In this document: positions 11,175 to 22,754 of the stretch, piece by piece
Position numbering within the stretch: position 1 is the stretch's first letter
How the letters are laid out: every line of letters begins with the position of its first letter
Assembly (NCBI GenBank): GCA_028281525.1
Contig: JANQJR010000063.1
Location: 1 to 64,000, forward strand
Length of the DNA: 64,000 bases
Direction of reading: 5' to 3'
From: Magnetovibrio sp.
Lineage (GTDB): Bacteria; Pseudomonadota; Alphaproteobacteria; Rhodospirillales; Magnetovibrionaceae
Notes under the pieces: generated by a model
Told to the model about the DNA's origin: nothing
Databases searched by the model: none
Seen by the model: the letters and a program-made list of their open reading frames with translations, nothing else
Made by a program: the position numbers and the translations under genes

Positions 11175-12281
11175 ATGACCGATTCCCTGCCAAATACCCC
11201 GAAACGCGGCCCTCTCAAAGGCAGGGGCGTGGTGAGCAACGCCAGCGGACGCTATGAAGCGCAGACGCGCATCCCGGTGGACGATGGCTGGGTGCTGGCG
11301 AGAGATGAGGATGCGGCCCCGAAATTGCGCACCGACGTGACCGTGGAAACGTGCAAATCGGCGTTGACCCGCAACACGTCCCCCGACATTCCCTTCGACC
11401 GCTCCTTGAACCCTTACCGGGGCTGCGAGCACGGCTGCGTTTATTGCTATGCGCGGCCGTCGCACGCCTACATGAATCTGTCCCCCGGACTGGACTTCGA
11501 AAGCAAGCTATTCATTAAGGCCAACATGGCCGAGCGGCTGGAGGCGGAACTGCGCAAACCGTCCTACAAACCCGCCCCGGTGATGATCGGGGCCAACACC
11601 GATCCCTATCAGCGCATCGAAGGGGAGTATGAAATCACGCGTTCGCTGTTGGAGGTCCTGAGCGCTTACCGCCATCCTGCCGTAATCGTCACCAAATCGT
11701 ACATGGTCACACGGGATTTAGGATTGTTGGCCGAAATGGCGGCGGACAACCTGATCTCCGTCGGCATCTCCTTGACCACAATGGACAAGGATTTGGCGCG
11801 CACCATGGAGCCCCGCGCCGCCACGCCCAAGCGCAGATTGCAGGCTATGGAAATTCTGTCCGCCGCAGGTGTGCCCACCACCGTGTTGGCCGCGCCGATG
11901 ATCCCGACGCTCAACGATTTCGAATTGGAAGGCATTTTGGAGGCCAGCCGCGACGCGGGCGCGACAACGGCGGCCTACATCCTGTTGCGCCTGCCGCTGG
12001 AGCTGAAAGACCTATTCGCCGAGTGGCTGGAGACCCATGCGCCGAACAAGGCCAAACGGGTGATGAGCCTGTTGAAGCAATCGCGCGACGGGCAGCTTTA
12101 CGTTTCCGAATTCGGCACACGCATGACCGGCACCGGGGTGCACGCCAAGCTGCTCAATCAACGCTTTCATCTGGCGTGCAAGAAGCTGGGCCTGCGCCCC
12201 GCCGAACCCGCCGCGTTTCCGCTCAATTCCAGCGCCTTCACCCGTCCGCCCCGGGTGGGGGATCAATTGGGGTTATTCTGA
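11175..12281 (+). CDS. PA0069-type radical SAM protein (SplB-like)
   Basis: NPYRGCEHGCVYCYARPSHAY radical SAM CxxxCxxC; GANTDPYQRIEGEYEITRSLLE. Confidence 0.9.
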   Translation: MTDSLPNTPKRGPLKGRGVVSNASGRYEAQTRIPVDDGWVLARDEDAAPKLRTDVTVETCKSALTRNTSPDIPFDRSLNPYRGCEHGCVYCYARPSHAYMNLSPGLDFESKLFIKANMAERLEAELRKPSYKPAPVMIGANTDPYQRIEGEYEITRSLLEVLSAYRHPAVIVTKSYMVTRDLGLLAEMAADNLISVGISLTTMDKDLARTMEPRAATPKRRLQAMEILSAAGVPTTVLAAPMIPTLNDFELEGILEASRDAGATTAAYILLRLPLELKDLFAEWLETHAPNKAKRVMSLLKQSRDGQLYVSEFGTRMTGTGVHAKLLNQRFHLACKKLGLRPAEPAAFPLNSSAFTRPPRVGDQLGLF

Positions 12282-12375
12282 ACTTGTAAACTTGTGCGTG
12301 CTTCCCATTTCTTCATATAATTGAGACAAGCTAAAAAATGCGGCTCAGGGCGCCAAACTGAGAACGCAGGCAGAT

Positions 12376-12750
12376 ATGCTCATTGAGGTACGAAAGCTGG
12401 TCTTCACCGACGACCTGTTGCAACAGGCTCTGTTGGACCATTGTGAGGCGGAGGGGGTGGACGTCCCCAATTCCCAGATGCAAAAGGTGCGTTTCATCGG
12501 CAAACCCGGAAAGGCCGCGTCGGTAGTGGTCGAATTCGTCACCGCCGATCCCGACCGGCCGTTTGAGCGCCACTTGAACGAGGATTTTGTGCTCGCTGCC
12601 ATGATCCGGGCGTGCAAGGACAACCGTGTGCCTTTGCCGCGCGACGCCACCAAGAAGCTTCAGGTGACCGACCAAGGCCTCGCGATGACCGTTTCCATGA
12701 AGGTCAACACCACCGCACCGCCGCCGCCCATGCAAAGAGCCGCGAGCTAA
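12376..12750 (+). CDS. Hypothetical protein
   Basis: 124-aa ORF, consistent GC-rich codon use, isolated between two clear genes. Confidence 0.55.
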   Translation: MLIEVRKLVFTDDLLQQALLDHCEAEGVDVPNSQMQKVRFIGKPGKAASVVVEFVTADPDRPFERHLNEDFVLAAMIRACKDNRVPLPRDATKKLQVTDQGLAMTVSMKVNTTAPPPPMQRAAS

Positions 12751-12827
12751 AATCCGGCACCTAAACCTTTGCAAACATCGCCCAAAGACGGACAATGGCC
12801 CCATCGCGAATCCGGGGACCCGAGCCG

Positions 12828-13453
12828 ATGCCCGACTTTTCCATCGAATTGAGCAAAACCGGCCCAAATGTGCGTATCGTCTGCGGCGTGGACGAAGCGG
12901 GGCGCGGCCCGTGGGCCGGGCCGGTGGTGGCCGGCGCGGCGGTTTTGGATCCGCATACCCTGCCGGCGGATCTGGCCGCCGATCTGGACGATTCCAAAAA
13001 ATTGAAGGCGGAAAAACGCGAAGCGCTGTTGTCCCGCCTGCAGGACGTGGGCGCGGTGCTGGGCGTCGGCATCGCCTCCGCGCAGGAAATCGATGAGATC
13101 AACATCCTGCAAGCCACCATGAGGGCCATGGTCCGCGCGGTGGCGGACCTTTCCCCAAAATTGGAAAGACCGCCGGATTTCGCGTTGATCGACGGCAACC
13201 GCGTGCCGGGCGGTTTGCCTTGTGGGGCGGAAGCGGTGGTGAAGGGGGATGGGCGCTCATTGTCCATTGCCGCCGCCTCCATCGTCGCCAAGGTCACCCG
13301 CGACCGGATGATGGCAGAACTGGACGCCCAGTACCCGGGATACGGTTGGACGTCCAACGCCGGATACGGCACCAAGGCCCACCAGGAGGGATTATCGAGG
13401 TTGGGAATCACCCCCGAACATCGAAAAAGTTTTGCGCCAATTCGCAAGATGTT

Positions 13454-13472
<19 letters not shown>
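12828..13472 (+). CDS. rnhB: Ribonuclease HII
   Basis: VCGVDEAGRGPWAGPVVAGAAVL; DSKKLKAEKREAL; SIAAASIVAKVTRDRMM. Confidence 0.95.
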
Positions 13473-14642
<1,170 letters not shown>

Positions 14643-14700
14643 TAAACGTTTGGGGGCTTGGCCTCCGTACCAAGATCATATCGGGGGCTTAGCCCCTATA

Positions 14701-14750
14701 CCCCCGGGGCACTCACAGTTCCAGGTCGCAGAGGAACACCGCCCCGGGGG
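14701..14750. repeat. Long GC-rich stem-loop (perfect 10-bp outer stem, nested GTTCC/GGAAC stem)
   Basis: CCCCCGGGGC (14701-14710) pairs GCCCCGGGGG (14741-14750). Confidence 0.6.
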
Positions 14751-14833
14751 CCAATTTAAACGTCTTCTTCCCTTGCGAATCGCCAAGCCTCCGCCTACAA
14801 CCAAAGGATCGTTAGATTTGCCCGGAGGCCCAA

Positions 14834-15316
14834 ATGACCAGCAAATGGGATGCCCGTTTTGTGCGACTGGCGCGGGAAGTCGCATCGTGGTCCAAGGACC
14901 GTTCGACCCGTGTCGGCGCGGTCATCGTGGCCGAGGACAAGACGCCGAGTTCCTACGGCTACAACGGCTTTCCCCGCGACATCGACGACGACGCGGCGGA
15001 GCGCCACGAACGCCCCGACAAATACGACTGGACCGAACATGCGGAGCGCAACGCCATCTACAACGCCACGCGCACCGGTCAAACGTTGCTGAACAATACG
15101 ATTTATGTGACCCACATTCCCTGTCCCGACTGCGCGCGTGCCATCTTGCAGGTGGGCATCAAGCGGGTGGTGATCGATCAGGCGTCTAAGGGCGACGACG
15201 ATTTCCAGCAGCGTTGGGACGAAAAAGGCCAGTTTTCCCAGCGTATGTTCGAGGAAGCGGGGGTGGAAGTGGCCTACGCCGAGGCGCTCAGCGAAGACCA
15301 GATTCGCGGCGAATGA
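14834..15316 (+). CDS. Deoxycytidylate (dCMP) deaminase
   Basis: HAERNAIYNATRTG and HIPCPDCARAILQVGIKRVV zinc-binding motifs. Confidence 0.9.
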   Translation: MTSKWDARFVRLAREVASWSKDRSTRVGAVIVAEDKTPSSYGYNGFPRDIDDDAAERHERPDKYDWTEHAERNAIYNATRTGQTLLNNTIYVTHIPCPDCARAILQVGIKRVVIDQASKGDDDFQQRWDEKGQFSQRMFEEAGVEVAYAEALSEDQIRGE

Positions 15317-15330
15317 TCACTCGGCGTCCT

Positions 15331-16221
15331 TTATTGCGCACCGATGGCAGGCACGGGCTCAGCCAGCAAATCATCAGATAAGGCCGGCGAAACCATACCG
15401 GATGCAGGCTCTTCGGTGGCGGCGCTGACGACGGGGGGCAATTCTTCGAGTTTTCCCACGGTTTCGATCAGGTGTTTGGCCACCGCATGCTCGCAGGTCT
15501 TGGCGAGCAGTTTGCGGTCCTCGAATTCGGACGCCAAGAGCGGTTCGTGGAACATCACTTCGACCTCGCAGCCGCGCATGCCCATCACGTTGATCAGATG
15601 CGGGGCCAGCGTCATGTCGCCGAACCACGTGTACAGCTCGCGCTGGTTCTGGTTCAACGGTTGACCGTCGCGGCTGCGCGCATAAACCACGCCGACGGGC
15701 TGCACCCAGGCGTCGTGCTCCACGTCCTCAAGTGCAGCGAACAGCGAGCTTTTGAAGCGCTTGACGACGGAGCCGTCGGTCGACGTGCCCTCGGGGAACA
15801 GGATCAAGCGCGATCCCCGGTTCATGCGTTCCGCCAACAGGGTGCGTTGCTGCTTGGCTTCGGCGCTGTTGCGGCTGATGAAGATGGTGCGCGAGAGGCG
15901 CGCGAGAAAACCGAACAACGGCCAATCGGCCACTTCACTTTTGGCGACAAACACGCCGCCGCCAATCACAGCCCCCAGTATCGGGATATCCAGGTACGAG
16001 CAATGATTTCCGGCAAACAGTACGGTTCGGGGGTCGGGGCGGCCCTTAAGCGTAAGCTTGAGGCCGGTCAGCTTGAGGCAGCCTTTGAAATAGGCCTGGG
16101 CGATCACGTAGCGTTTTTTCGGTGCGACGATCAGCATCACGACGTAGGGGCCCAACAGGGCCCCTACCAATCCCAGAAACAGCCCGAGATTCACACCCGC
16201 GCGGATAGCGGAAGTGTTCAT
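15331..16221 (-). CDS. olsA: Lyso-ornithine lipid / 1-acyl-glycerol-3-phosphate O-acyltransferase (OlsA/PlsC family)
   Basis: NHCSYLDIPILG (HX4D-like), FPEGTSTDGS; overlaps olsB-like gene. Confidence 0.8.
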   Translation of the reverse strand: MNTSAIRAGVNLGLFLGLVGALLGPYVVMLIVAPKKRYVIAQAYFKGCLKLTGLKLTLKGRPDPRTVLFAGNHCSYLDIPILGAVIGGGVFVAKSEVADWPLFGFLARLSRTIFISRNSAEAKQQRTLLAERMNRGSRLILFPEGTSTDGSVVKRFKSSLFAALEDVEHDAWVQPVGVVYARSRDGQPLNQNQRELYTWFGDMTLAPHLINVMGMRGCEVEVMFHEPLLASEFEDRKLLAKTCEHAVAKHLIETVGKLEELPPVVSAATEEPASGMVSPALSDDLLAEPVPAIGAQ

Positions 16222-17048
16222 GCGGCGTTGTCCCGCCGGGCCTGCATAACGTCCGTTGTTTGTTCCGCGGGCGCATGGTCGCGGGTGTAGTGGTTGAGAT
16301 ATTTGGCCGTGACGTTTTCGGTTTCCACGATGATGTTCACGTCCGTGGTGTTGAAATCGTAATCGATCACGGCGCCGTCGCCGACCACGCCGCCGACGCG
16401 GAGATATCCTTTGATCAACGGCGGCAATTCGCGCAGCGCCTGACCGACGTCGATGGTGTCTTTGTCCATCATGTTCATGTCGACGTAGCGTTCATCCAGT
16501 GCGTTGGTGCGGATGTGCTCGGGCGCCAGGTGATAGTGGTAAAGGTATGCGAGCGGCAGGCGCATGGTCGCCGGGTCGGTGCCGGGGATCGACGCGCAAC
16601 CGAACATGAAGCGGATGGAGTGGGTGAAAACGTAGTCCGCAATGCCGCGCCACAACAACTGCATGGTGCCGCGTGAGCGGTAGTCGCTGTCGATGCAGGA
16701 CCGCCCCAACTCCAGCACTTCGCCGGAACGCTTGATCAGCGGCTCCAGTTCATATTCGCCTTCGGAATAGAAGCCCGCATGCTCGTCCGCGACTTCACCG
16801 CGCAGCAGGCGGTAGGTACCGACCACGCACGGCTCCTTGGTGGTGCCGCGTTCGCGGTCGATGACCAGCATGTGGTCGCAGAACTCATCGTACGGGTCGA
16901 AGTCGCGCTCGGTCTTCAAGACGCGCGGTGAGGGCTTCGCACCCATTTCGTTGTAGAAGATGTTGTAACGCAGGGCCAAGGAGGCGTCGATTTCGCGCTC
17001 GGACTCGGCCAGACGGATTTCCATGTTGTTTACGATCAGAGGCTTCAC
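16218..17048 (-). CDS. olsB: L-ornithine N-alpha-acyltransferase (OlsB family, hemolysin-like GNAT)
   Basis: RYNIFYNEMGAKPS, LELGRSCIDSDYRSRGTMQLLWRGIADYV, GCASIPGTDP. Confidence 0.82.
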   Translation of the reverse strand: MKPLIVNNMEIRLAESEREIDASLALRYNIFYNEMGAKPSPRVLKTERDFDPYDEFCDHMLVIDRERGTTKEPCVVGTYRLLRGEVADEHAGFYSEGEYELEPLIKRSGEVLELGRSCIDSDYRSRGTMQLLWRGIADYVFTHSIRFMFGCASIPGTDPATMRLPLAYLYHYHLAPEHIRTNALDERYVDMNMMDKDTIDVGQALRELPPLIKGYLRVGGVVGDGAVIDYDFNTTDVNIIVETENVTAKYLNHYTRDHAPAEQTTDVMQARRDNAA

Positions 17049-17358
17049 AGCGCCAATCCTTTTACGGGTCTCATACTAAATGCCCGGAGGATCGGTGATT
17101 CTCATGATGGCGGCATGACGGGGCCGTGAATCTTAAGCGTCAGCGACATTGCGAAATTATGTCAACGGGCGGCGGAATATTGGGGCGCATGATCACCCAG
17201 CTGCCATCGCCAGACGCGTTGAAAAACGTGAAAAGGTTGGATTTGGACAGGCCACAAAGCCGTATCAACAGTTCAGAATCATTTTAACATAAAGTTATTG
17301 TATTAATTGCTCGATATGTGATGATCTCCACCTTGTTGGCTCATAAGGGATCATCGTT

Positions 17359-17970
17359 GTGTTTCCTTCACATGGAAAACCACCGCCGTTATCGCCGGTG
17401 TTGTTGGCGGGGCTTGTTTCCAGACCGTTGCCGCCACGTTTGTTGCAGCCCGTGCTGGACGCCGTTTTCAAACGGGTGATGAGAAAGCACCCGGATTTGT
17501 TCGATCGCCTGTCGGGCTTGGGCAATCCGGTGTATTTGATCGATCCCACGGATTTGCCGTTTTCATTTTTGCTGAATGCCGACCCGGCCCGGCCCCGAAT
17601 GTTGGTCACAGTCGATGGCCGTGACGGGGTGGGGAACATGTGCGCTTCGGCCACCGTTCGCGGGCCTTTGCGGTCGTTGATCGATTTGCTGGAAGGCCGT
17701 ATGGATGGCGATGCGTTGTTTTTTTCACGGTCTTTGAACATCGAAGGCGATACCGAGGCCGTGGTCGCGTTGCGCAACGCCGTCGACGACGCCAATGTGC
17801 AATTGACGGATGATGTTCTGGCCTCTTTGGGCCCGTTTTCCGGCCCGGCGCGCCGAGCTCTCAAATTGGGTGAGCAGCTTTATCACCGCCTCGATCAGGA
17901 CTTGGAAATCGTACGGGCGTCCGTTCACGCCCATCCTGGGGGGCAAGCGGTTAAAGGTCCAAAAGTATGA
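17359..17970 (+). CDS. ubiT: SCP2-domain ubiquinone biosynthesis accessory factor UbiT
   Basis: SCP2-like fold sequence; GTG start; 4-bp overlap with ubiU; next to ubiU/ubiV. Confidence 0.85.
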   Translation: MFPSHGKPPPLSPVLLAGLVSRPLPPRLLQPVLDAVFKRVMRKHPDLFDRLSGLGNPVYLIDPTDLPFSFLLNADPARPRMLVTVDGRDGVGNMCASATVRGPLRSLIDLLEGRMDGDALFFSRSLNIEGDTEAVVALRNAVDDANVQLTDDVLASLGPFSGPARRALKLGEQLYHRLDQDLEIVRASVHAHPGGQAVKGPKV

Positions 17971-18953
17971 GCACGCTTGAACTGGTTTGTCCTGCCGGAA
18001 CGCCGGCGGCATTGAAGGCCGCTGTCGCCAGCGGTGCGGACGCCGTATATCTGGGCTTTCGGGACGCGACCAACGCACGCAATTTTCCCGGGCTCAATTT
18101 TTCACGCGCCGAATTGGAACAAGGCATATTTCATGCCCATGCCCAGGGCTGCAAAATCTTTCTCGCCATAAACACGTTTCCCACCGCGGGCGATCCTGAA
18201 CCCTGGCACAAAGCCGTAGATGACGGCGCCGCGTTGGGGGTGGATGCGGTGATCCTTGCGGACATTGGCTTGCTTGATTACGCCGCCAGGAATCATCCAG
18301 ATCTCCGCCGCCATTTGTCGGTACAGGCCTCGGCCTCCAATCCGGAATCGATCCGCTTTTACCAGGAAGCCTTCGACGTGAAGCGGGTGGTGTTGCCACG
18401 TGTTCTCAGCGTCGCTGAAATCGCTGCGTTGAACGATGAAATCAATGTGGAAACCGAGGTTTTCGTGTTTGGCGGTCTGTGCGTCATGGCGGAAGGGCGG
18501 TGTGCGTTGTCTTCGTATGTCACGGGGGAATCGCCCAACACCAACGGGGTGTGTTCGCCTGCCTGTGCGGTCCGCTATGAGGAAGACGATGGTGGCACCA
18601 TGGCGTCCAAACTGGGCGATTTTACCATCAACGCCTTTGCGCCGGGCGAGGCGGCGGGGTACCCGACACTGTGCAAAGGCCGTTTCGTCGCCAAAGGCGA
18701 GGCATCGTACCTGTTCGAAGATCCGGTCAGTCTCAACGCCGCATCGATTTTGCCGGAACTTGCCGCGGCAGGCGTGACGGGGTTGAAGATTGAAGGCCGT
18801 CAACGCGGCAAGGCGTATATCGCCGAAGTCGTGTCGTCGTTTCGCCAGGCGGTGGATTCCATGGACGATGGTGGTGCGATCAAAGCCGATTTAATCAACG
18901 TGACCGAGGGTCAGCGCAAGACCGCCGGCGCTTATCAAAAGACATGGCGTTGA
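17967..18953 (+). CDS. ubiU: U32-family Fe-S protein UbiU (O2-independent ubiquinone hydroxylation)
   Basis: ELVCPAGTPAALKAAVASGADAVYLGF; CVMAEGRCALSSYVTGESPNTNGVCSPACAVRY cysteine cluster. Confidence 0.92.
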   Translation: MSTLELVCPAGTPAALKAAVASGADAVYLGFRDATNARNFPGLNFSRAELEQGIFHAHAQGCKIFLAINTFPTAGDPEPWHKAVDDGAALGVDAVILADIGLLDYAARNHPDLRRHLSVQASASNPESIRFYQEAFDVKRVVLPRVLSVAEIAALNDEINVETEVFVFGGLCVMAEGRCALSSYVTGESPNTNGVCSPACAVRYEEDDGGTMASKLGDFTINAFAPGEAAGYPTLCKGRFVAKGEASYLFEDPVSLNAASILPELAAAGVTGLKIEGRQRGKAYIAEVVSSFRQAVDSMDDGGAIKADLINVTEGQRKTAGAYQKTWR

Positions 18954-18969
18954 AGACTGGACGCTGATC

Positions 18970-19887
18970 ATGACAGAACAAGAGAATGCAATGAACGCAA
19001 CACTGGTGATGGGACCGGTTCTGTTCAACTGGAAGCCTGAAACGTGGCGGGATTATTATTTTCGCATTGCCGACGAAGCGGACGTGGATGAGGTCTGTGT
19101 TGGTGAGGTGGTGTGCTCCAAACGCGCACCGTTTTTCGAGCCTTACCTGCCCGAAGTCATAGAACGCCTTCAGGCCGCAAACAAAAAAGTGATTCTTTCC
19201 ACCCTGGCGCTGATTATGAATAAGCGAGAAATGAACGGTGTGCGCGACGTGGCGGAAATTATCGATGACGGCATACAGGTTGAGGCCAATGATGTTTCCG
19301 CCACGGCGCTTTTGCGCGGAAAACCCCATACGGTTGGCCCTTTCGTCAACGTCTACAACGAAGGGACATTGTCTTATCTGGTTGAAAACGGTGCCCAATC
19401 CGTCTGCTTACCGGTCGAATTGGGGCTGGATGCTTTAACCGCTCTCGCCAAGGAAAGTTCTGCACAGCTTGAGATCCTGGTTTTCGGGCGTTTGCCGCTG
19501 GCGATTTCAGCGCGCTGTTATCATGCCCGCGCCCACGGCTTGCACAAAGACAGCTGCAAGTACGTCTGTGAACAGGACCCGGATGGCATGGACGTCGAAA
19601 CGCTCGATGGCGAAGCTTTTCTGGCTGTAAATGGCGTACAGACTTTGTCCCATGCTTATGGCGAGTTGAGTGTGTCAATTCAGGATTTGCTGAAGATCGG
19701 CATTCGCCGTTTGCGTCTGTCACCCCATGCTCGCGTCGATATGGTTGCGGTGGCGGATGCCTATCGTGCGGTGGCGAACGGCACGATGGATGGAGAACAG
19801 GCGCATGCCCATCTCGCCGGGATGCTCAAGGGCGCGGACATGTGTAATGGTTATATCCGCGGGCGGAACGGCCATATCTACAGCTAG
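18970..19887 (+). CDS. ubiV: U32-family Fe-S protein UbiV
   Basis: GPVLFNWKPETWRDYYFRIADEADVDEVCVGEVVCSKRAPF; ARCYHARAHGLHKDSCKYVC. Confidence 0.9.
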   Translation: MTEQENAMNATLVMGPVLFNWKPETWRDYYFRIADEADVDEVCVGEVVCSKRAPFFEPYLPEVIERLQAANKKVILSTLALIMNKREMNGVRDVAEIIDDGIQVEANDVSATALLRGKPHTVGPFVNVYNEGTLSYLVENGAQSVCLPVELGLDALTALAKESSAQLEILVFGRLPLAISARCYHARAHGLHKDSCKYVCEQDPDGMDVETLDGEAFLAVNGVQTLSHAYGELSVSIQDLLKIGIRRLRLSPHARVDMVAVADAYRAVANGTMDGEQAHAHLAGMLKGADMCNGYIRGRNGHIYS

Positions 19888-19908
19888 GCGCTTCTGAGTG
19901 CTCAACGA

Positions 19909-19938
19909 AAAACCGCCCGACTTTCGTGGGGCGGCTTT
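19909..19938 (+). terminator. Probable terminator after ubiV
   Basis: CCGCCC...GGGCGG stem flanked by A-run and CTTTGATGT. Confidence 0.55.
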
Positions 19939-20058
19939 GATGTGTTGAGCTGTATATGCTGGCCCGCCAACTCCTGGGCGAAAATACCAGCAAAAGATGT
20001 TCCTGCAAGACACCTGTGCCGGGAGCGTGGATTACGTATTGCTTTAACCTTTGCGCAC

Positions 20059-20140
20059 GTCATTGCGAGCGTAGCGAAGCAATCCAGAATGTCTCTACCA
20101 AAAGTATGGATTGCTTCGTCACTCTGTTCCTCGCAATGAC
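20059..20140. repeat. Palindromic intergenic repeat of the widespread 'GTCATTGCGAG...GAAGCAATCCA' type
   Basis: Left arm GTCATTGCGAGCGTAGCGAAGCAATCCA (20059-20086); right arm TGGATTGCTTCGTCACTCTGTTCCTCGCAATGAC (20107-20140) is its inverted copy with 6 extra nt. Confidence 0.85.
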
Positions 20141-20151
20141 ACCGGGGAGGT

Positions 20152-21036
20152 TTAGCGCGTCGGCACCGGCTCCTCGCCGGAATAGTCGTAGAACCCCTTG
20201 CCGGTCTTCTTGCCGAGCCATCCGGCCTCGACGTACTTCACCAGCAGCGGGCAGGGGCGGTACTTGGAATCCGCCAAGCCTTCGTGCAGCACGTTCATCA
20301 CCGCGAGGCACGTATCCAGGCCGATGAAGTCGGCCAGTTGCAGCGGGCCCATGGGGTGGTTCGCGCCGAGCCGCATGGCGTTGTCGATGGCGGCCACGGT
20401 GCCAACCCCTTCATACAGGGTGTAGACCGCTTCGTTGATCATCGGCATCAGCATGCGGTTTACAATGAAGGCCGGGAAGTCTTCCGCCGGAACCGGGGTC
20501 TTATCCATGCGTTCGGCGAGCGCCGAGACGGTCTTGAAGGTCTTTTCCTCGGTGGCGATGCCACGGATCATTTCCACCAGTTCCATGGCCGGTACCGGGT
20601 TCATGAAGTGCATGCCGACGAACTGGCCCGGTCGGTCGGTCTGTGCCGCCAAACGGGTGATGGAGATGGACGACGTGTTGGTGGCGATGATGGCCTCAGG
20701 CTTCAAGACGGGACAAAGATCCTTCAAGATTGCCTTTTTGACGTCTTCGTTTTCGGTGGCGGCTTCGATCACCAAATCACAGTCGGAAAAGGTCGCCGTG
20801 TCGGTGCCGGTTTGAATGCGCGGCAGCGCCCCGTCCATATCGGCCTGGGCGATTTTTTCCTTTTTCACCTGGCGGGCCATGTAAGCCTTGATGTTTTCCA
20901 TCGCCGCGTCCAAGGCATCGGCGTTGGTGTCCATCAACTGCACGTTATACCCAGCCAACGCGGAGACGTGGGCGATGCCGCGCCCCATTTGCCCCGCACC
21001 GATCACCCCGATCATTTTGATATCGTCCACAGACAT
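20152..21036 (-). CDS. hbd: 3-hydroxybutyryl-CoA dehydrogenase
   Basis: [63 protein letters not shown]. Confidence 0.92.
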   Translation of the reverse strand: MSVDDIKMIGVIGAGQMGRGIAHVSALAGYNVQLMDTNADALDAAMENIKAYMARQVKKEKIAQADMDGALPRIQTGTDTATFSDCDLVIEAATENEDVKKAILKDLCPVLKPEAIIATNTSSISITRLAAQTDRPGQFVGMHFMNPVPAMELVEMIRGIATEEKTFKTVSALAERMDKTPVPAEDFPAFIVNRMLMPMINEAVYTLYEGVGTVAAIDNAMRLGANHPMGPLQLADFIGLDTCLAVMNVLHEGLADSKYRPCPLLVKYVEAGWLGKKTGKGFYDYSGEEPVPTR

Positions 21037-21078
21037 AGCGTTCCTCGTTCCCTTGCTCGTTCTTATGAGGGTCGTTGA

Positions 21079-22005
21079 TTAGAGAGAGTCGGCCAATTCA
21101 GGCAACACATCGAACAGATCAGCGACCAACCCGTAATCGGCAACCTGGAAGATGGGAGCCTCTTCATCCTTGTTGATGGCGACGATGACCTTGCTGTCCT
21201 TCATTCCCGCCAAGTGCTGAATCGCGCCGGAAATGCCGACCGCAATGTATAGCTCGGGCGCCACGACCTTGCCGGTTTGGCCAACTTGGTAGTCGTTGGG
21301 GACAAAGCCAGCGTCCACCGCCGCGCGCGATGCGCCGACCGCTGCACCCAGTTTGTCCGCCACGGTTTCCAAAAGATGGAAGTTCTCGCCCGACGCCATG
21401 CCGCGTCCACCCGAAATGATCACGGAGGCCGCCGTCAATTCGGGGCGTTCCGATTGGGTCAGCTCCGCACCGACGAAGGTGGAGATACCGGGGTCTTGCG
21501 CCGCGTCAATGGATTCCACAGTAGCCGATCCGCCTTCCGCCGCCGCCGCTTCAAACGCAGTGGTGCGCACGGTGATCACCTTGGTGGCGTCCGTGCTTTT
21601 GACCGTGGCGATGGCGTTGCCCGCATAGATGGGCCGTTTGAAGGTGTCTGCGTTCACCACGGCGGTGATGTCGGAAATTTGCTGTACGTCCAACAGCGCG
21701 CTCGCGCGCGGCAAGATGTTCTTACCAGTGGTGGTCGCGGCAGCCATCAACACGTCGTAATCGCCAGCCAGGCGGACGAGCAGAGGTGCGATGGTTTCAG
21801 CCAGTGCATGTTCGTAAAGCGGCGCGTCGGCCACCAGGACCTTCGTCACGCCATCGATTTTGGCGGCGGCATCGGCCACGGACTGACAGCCCGCGCCCGC
21901 GACCAGGATTGTGACATCACCAAGCGCTTTACCCGCCGTCACGGCGTTCAGGGTTTGCGCTTTGAGTTCCGAATTGTCGTGTTCGGCAAGGATCAGGACG
22001 CTCAT
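21079..22005 (-). CDS. etfA: Electron transfer flavoprotein alpha subunit
   Basis: VIISGGRGMASGENFHLLETVADKLGAAVGASRAAVDAGFVPNDYQVGQTGKVVAPELYIAVGISGAIQHLAGM. Confidence 0.96.
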   Translation of the reverse strand: MSVLILAEHDNSELKAQTLNAVTAGKALGDVTILVAGAGCQSVADAAAKIDGVTKVLVADAPLYEHALAETIAPLLVRLAGDYDVLMAAATTTGKNILPRASALLDVQQISDITAVVNADTFKRPIYAGNAIATVKSTDATKVITVRTTAFEAAAAEGGSATVESIDAAQDPGISTFVGAELTQSERPELTAASVIISGGRGMASGENFHLLETVADKLGAAVGASRAAVDAGFVPNDYQVGQTGKVVAPELYIAVGISGAIQHLAGMKDSKVIVAINKDEEAPIFQVADYGLVADLFDVLPELADSL

Positions 22006-22754
22006 CAGATCACCTTTGCCTCGTTCTTGAGTTTGTTCACCAGCTCCGCCACGTCAGCGACGATCACGCCGGCTTCGCGGCCTGCGGGTTCTTCCACGCC
22101 GAGCACTTCCAGGCGCGGCGCCACGTCGACACCCAGCTCATCCGTGGTGAGCTTGTCGATGGGTTTCTTCTTCGCCTTCATGATATTGGGCAGCGAAGCA
22201 TAACGCGGCTCGTTCAGGCGCAAGTCGGTGCTCACCACGCAGGGCACGTTGAGACCCACGGTTTCCAAGCCGCCGTCGATTTCGCGCGTCACGTTGGCCT
22301 TGCCGTCCACAAGCTCCAGCTTGGAGGCGAAAGTGCCCTGGGGCCAGCCCAGAAGAGCGGCGAGCATCTGGCCGGTCTGGTTGCTGTCATCGTCGATGGC
22401 CTGTTTGCCCATCACCACCAGATCAGGATTTTCCTTTTCGACCAGCGCCTTGAGCAGTTTGGCGACGGCCAGCGGTTCCAGCACTGCGTCGGTTTCCACA
22501 TGGATGCCCCGATCCGCGCCCATGGCAAGGGCGGTGCGGATGGTTTCCTGGGCTTGGCTCACGCCCAGCGAAACGGCGACGATTTCTTCTGCCGCGCCTG
22601 ATTCTTTCAAGCGTACGGCTTCTTCGACGGCGATTTCGTCGAAGGGATTCATGGACATTTTAACGCCTGTGGTCTCGACGTCCGTCCCATCCGTTTTGAC
22701 ACGGATTTTGACGTTGTAGTCGACCACCCGTTTGACGGCGACCAAAACTTTCAT
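22005..22754 (-). CDS. etfB: Electron transfer flavoprotein beta subunit
   Basis: [69 protein letters not shown]. Confidence 0.96.
   Translation of the reverse strand: MKVLVAVKRVVDYNVKIRVKTDGTDVETTGVKMSMNPFDEIAVEEAVRLKESGAAEEIVAVSLGVSQAQETIRTALAMGADRGIHVETDAVLEPLAVAKLLKALVEKENPDLVVMGKQAIDDDSNQTGQMLAALLGWPQGTFASKLELVDGKANVTREIDGGLETVGLNVPCVVSTDLRLNEPRYASLPNIMKAKKKPIDKLTTDELGVDVAPRLEVLGVEEPAGREAGVIVADVAELVNKLKNEAKVI

Noticed and set aside
17049-17358. FNR box upstream of ubiT
   Set aside because: No TTGAT-N4-ATCAA match by eye.
19942-20327. Plus-strand ORFs around 20 kb (VIASVAKQS..., HCERSEAIQN...)
   Set aside because: They are translations of the palindromic intergenic repeat, not genes.
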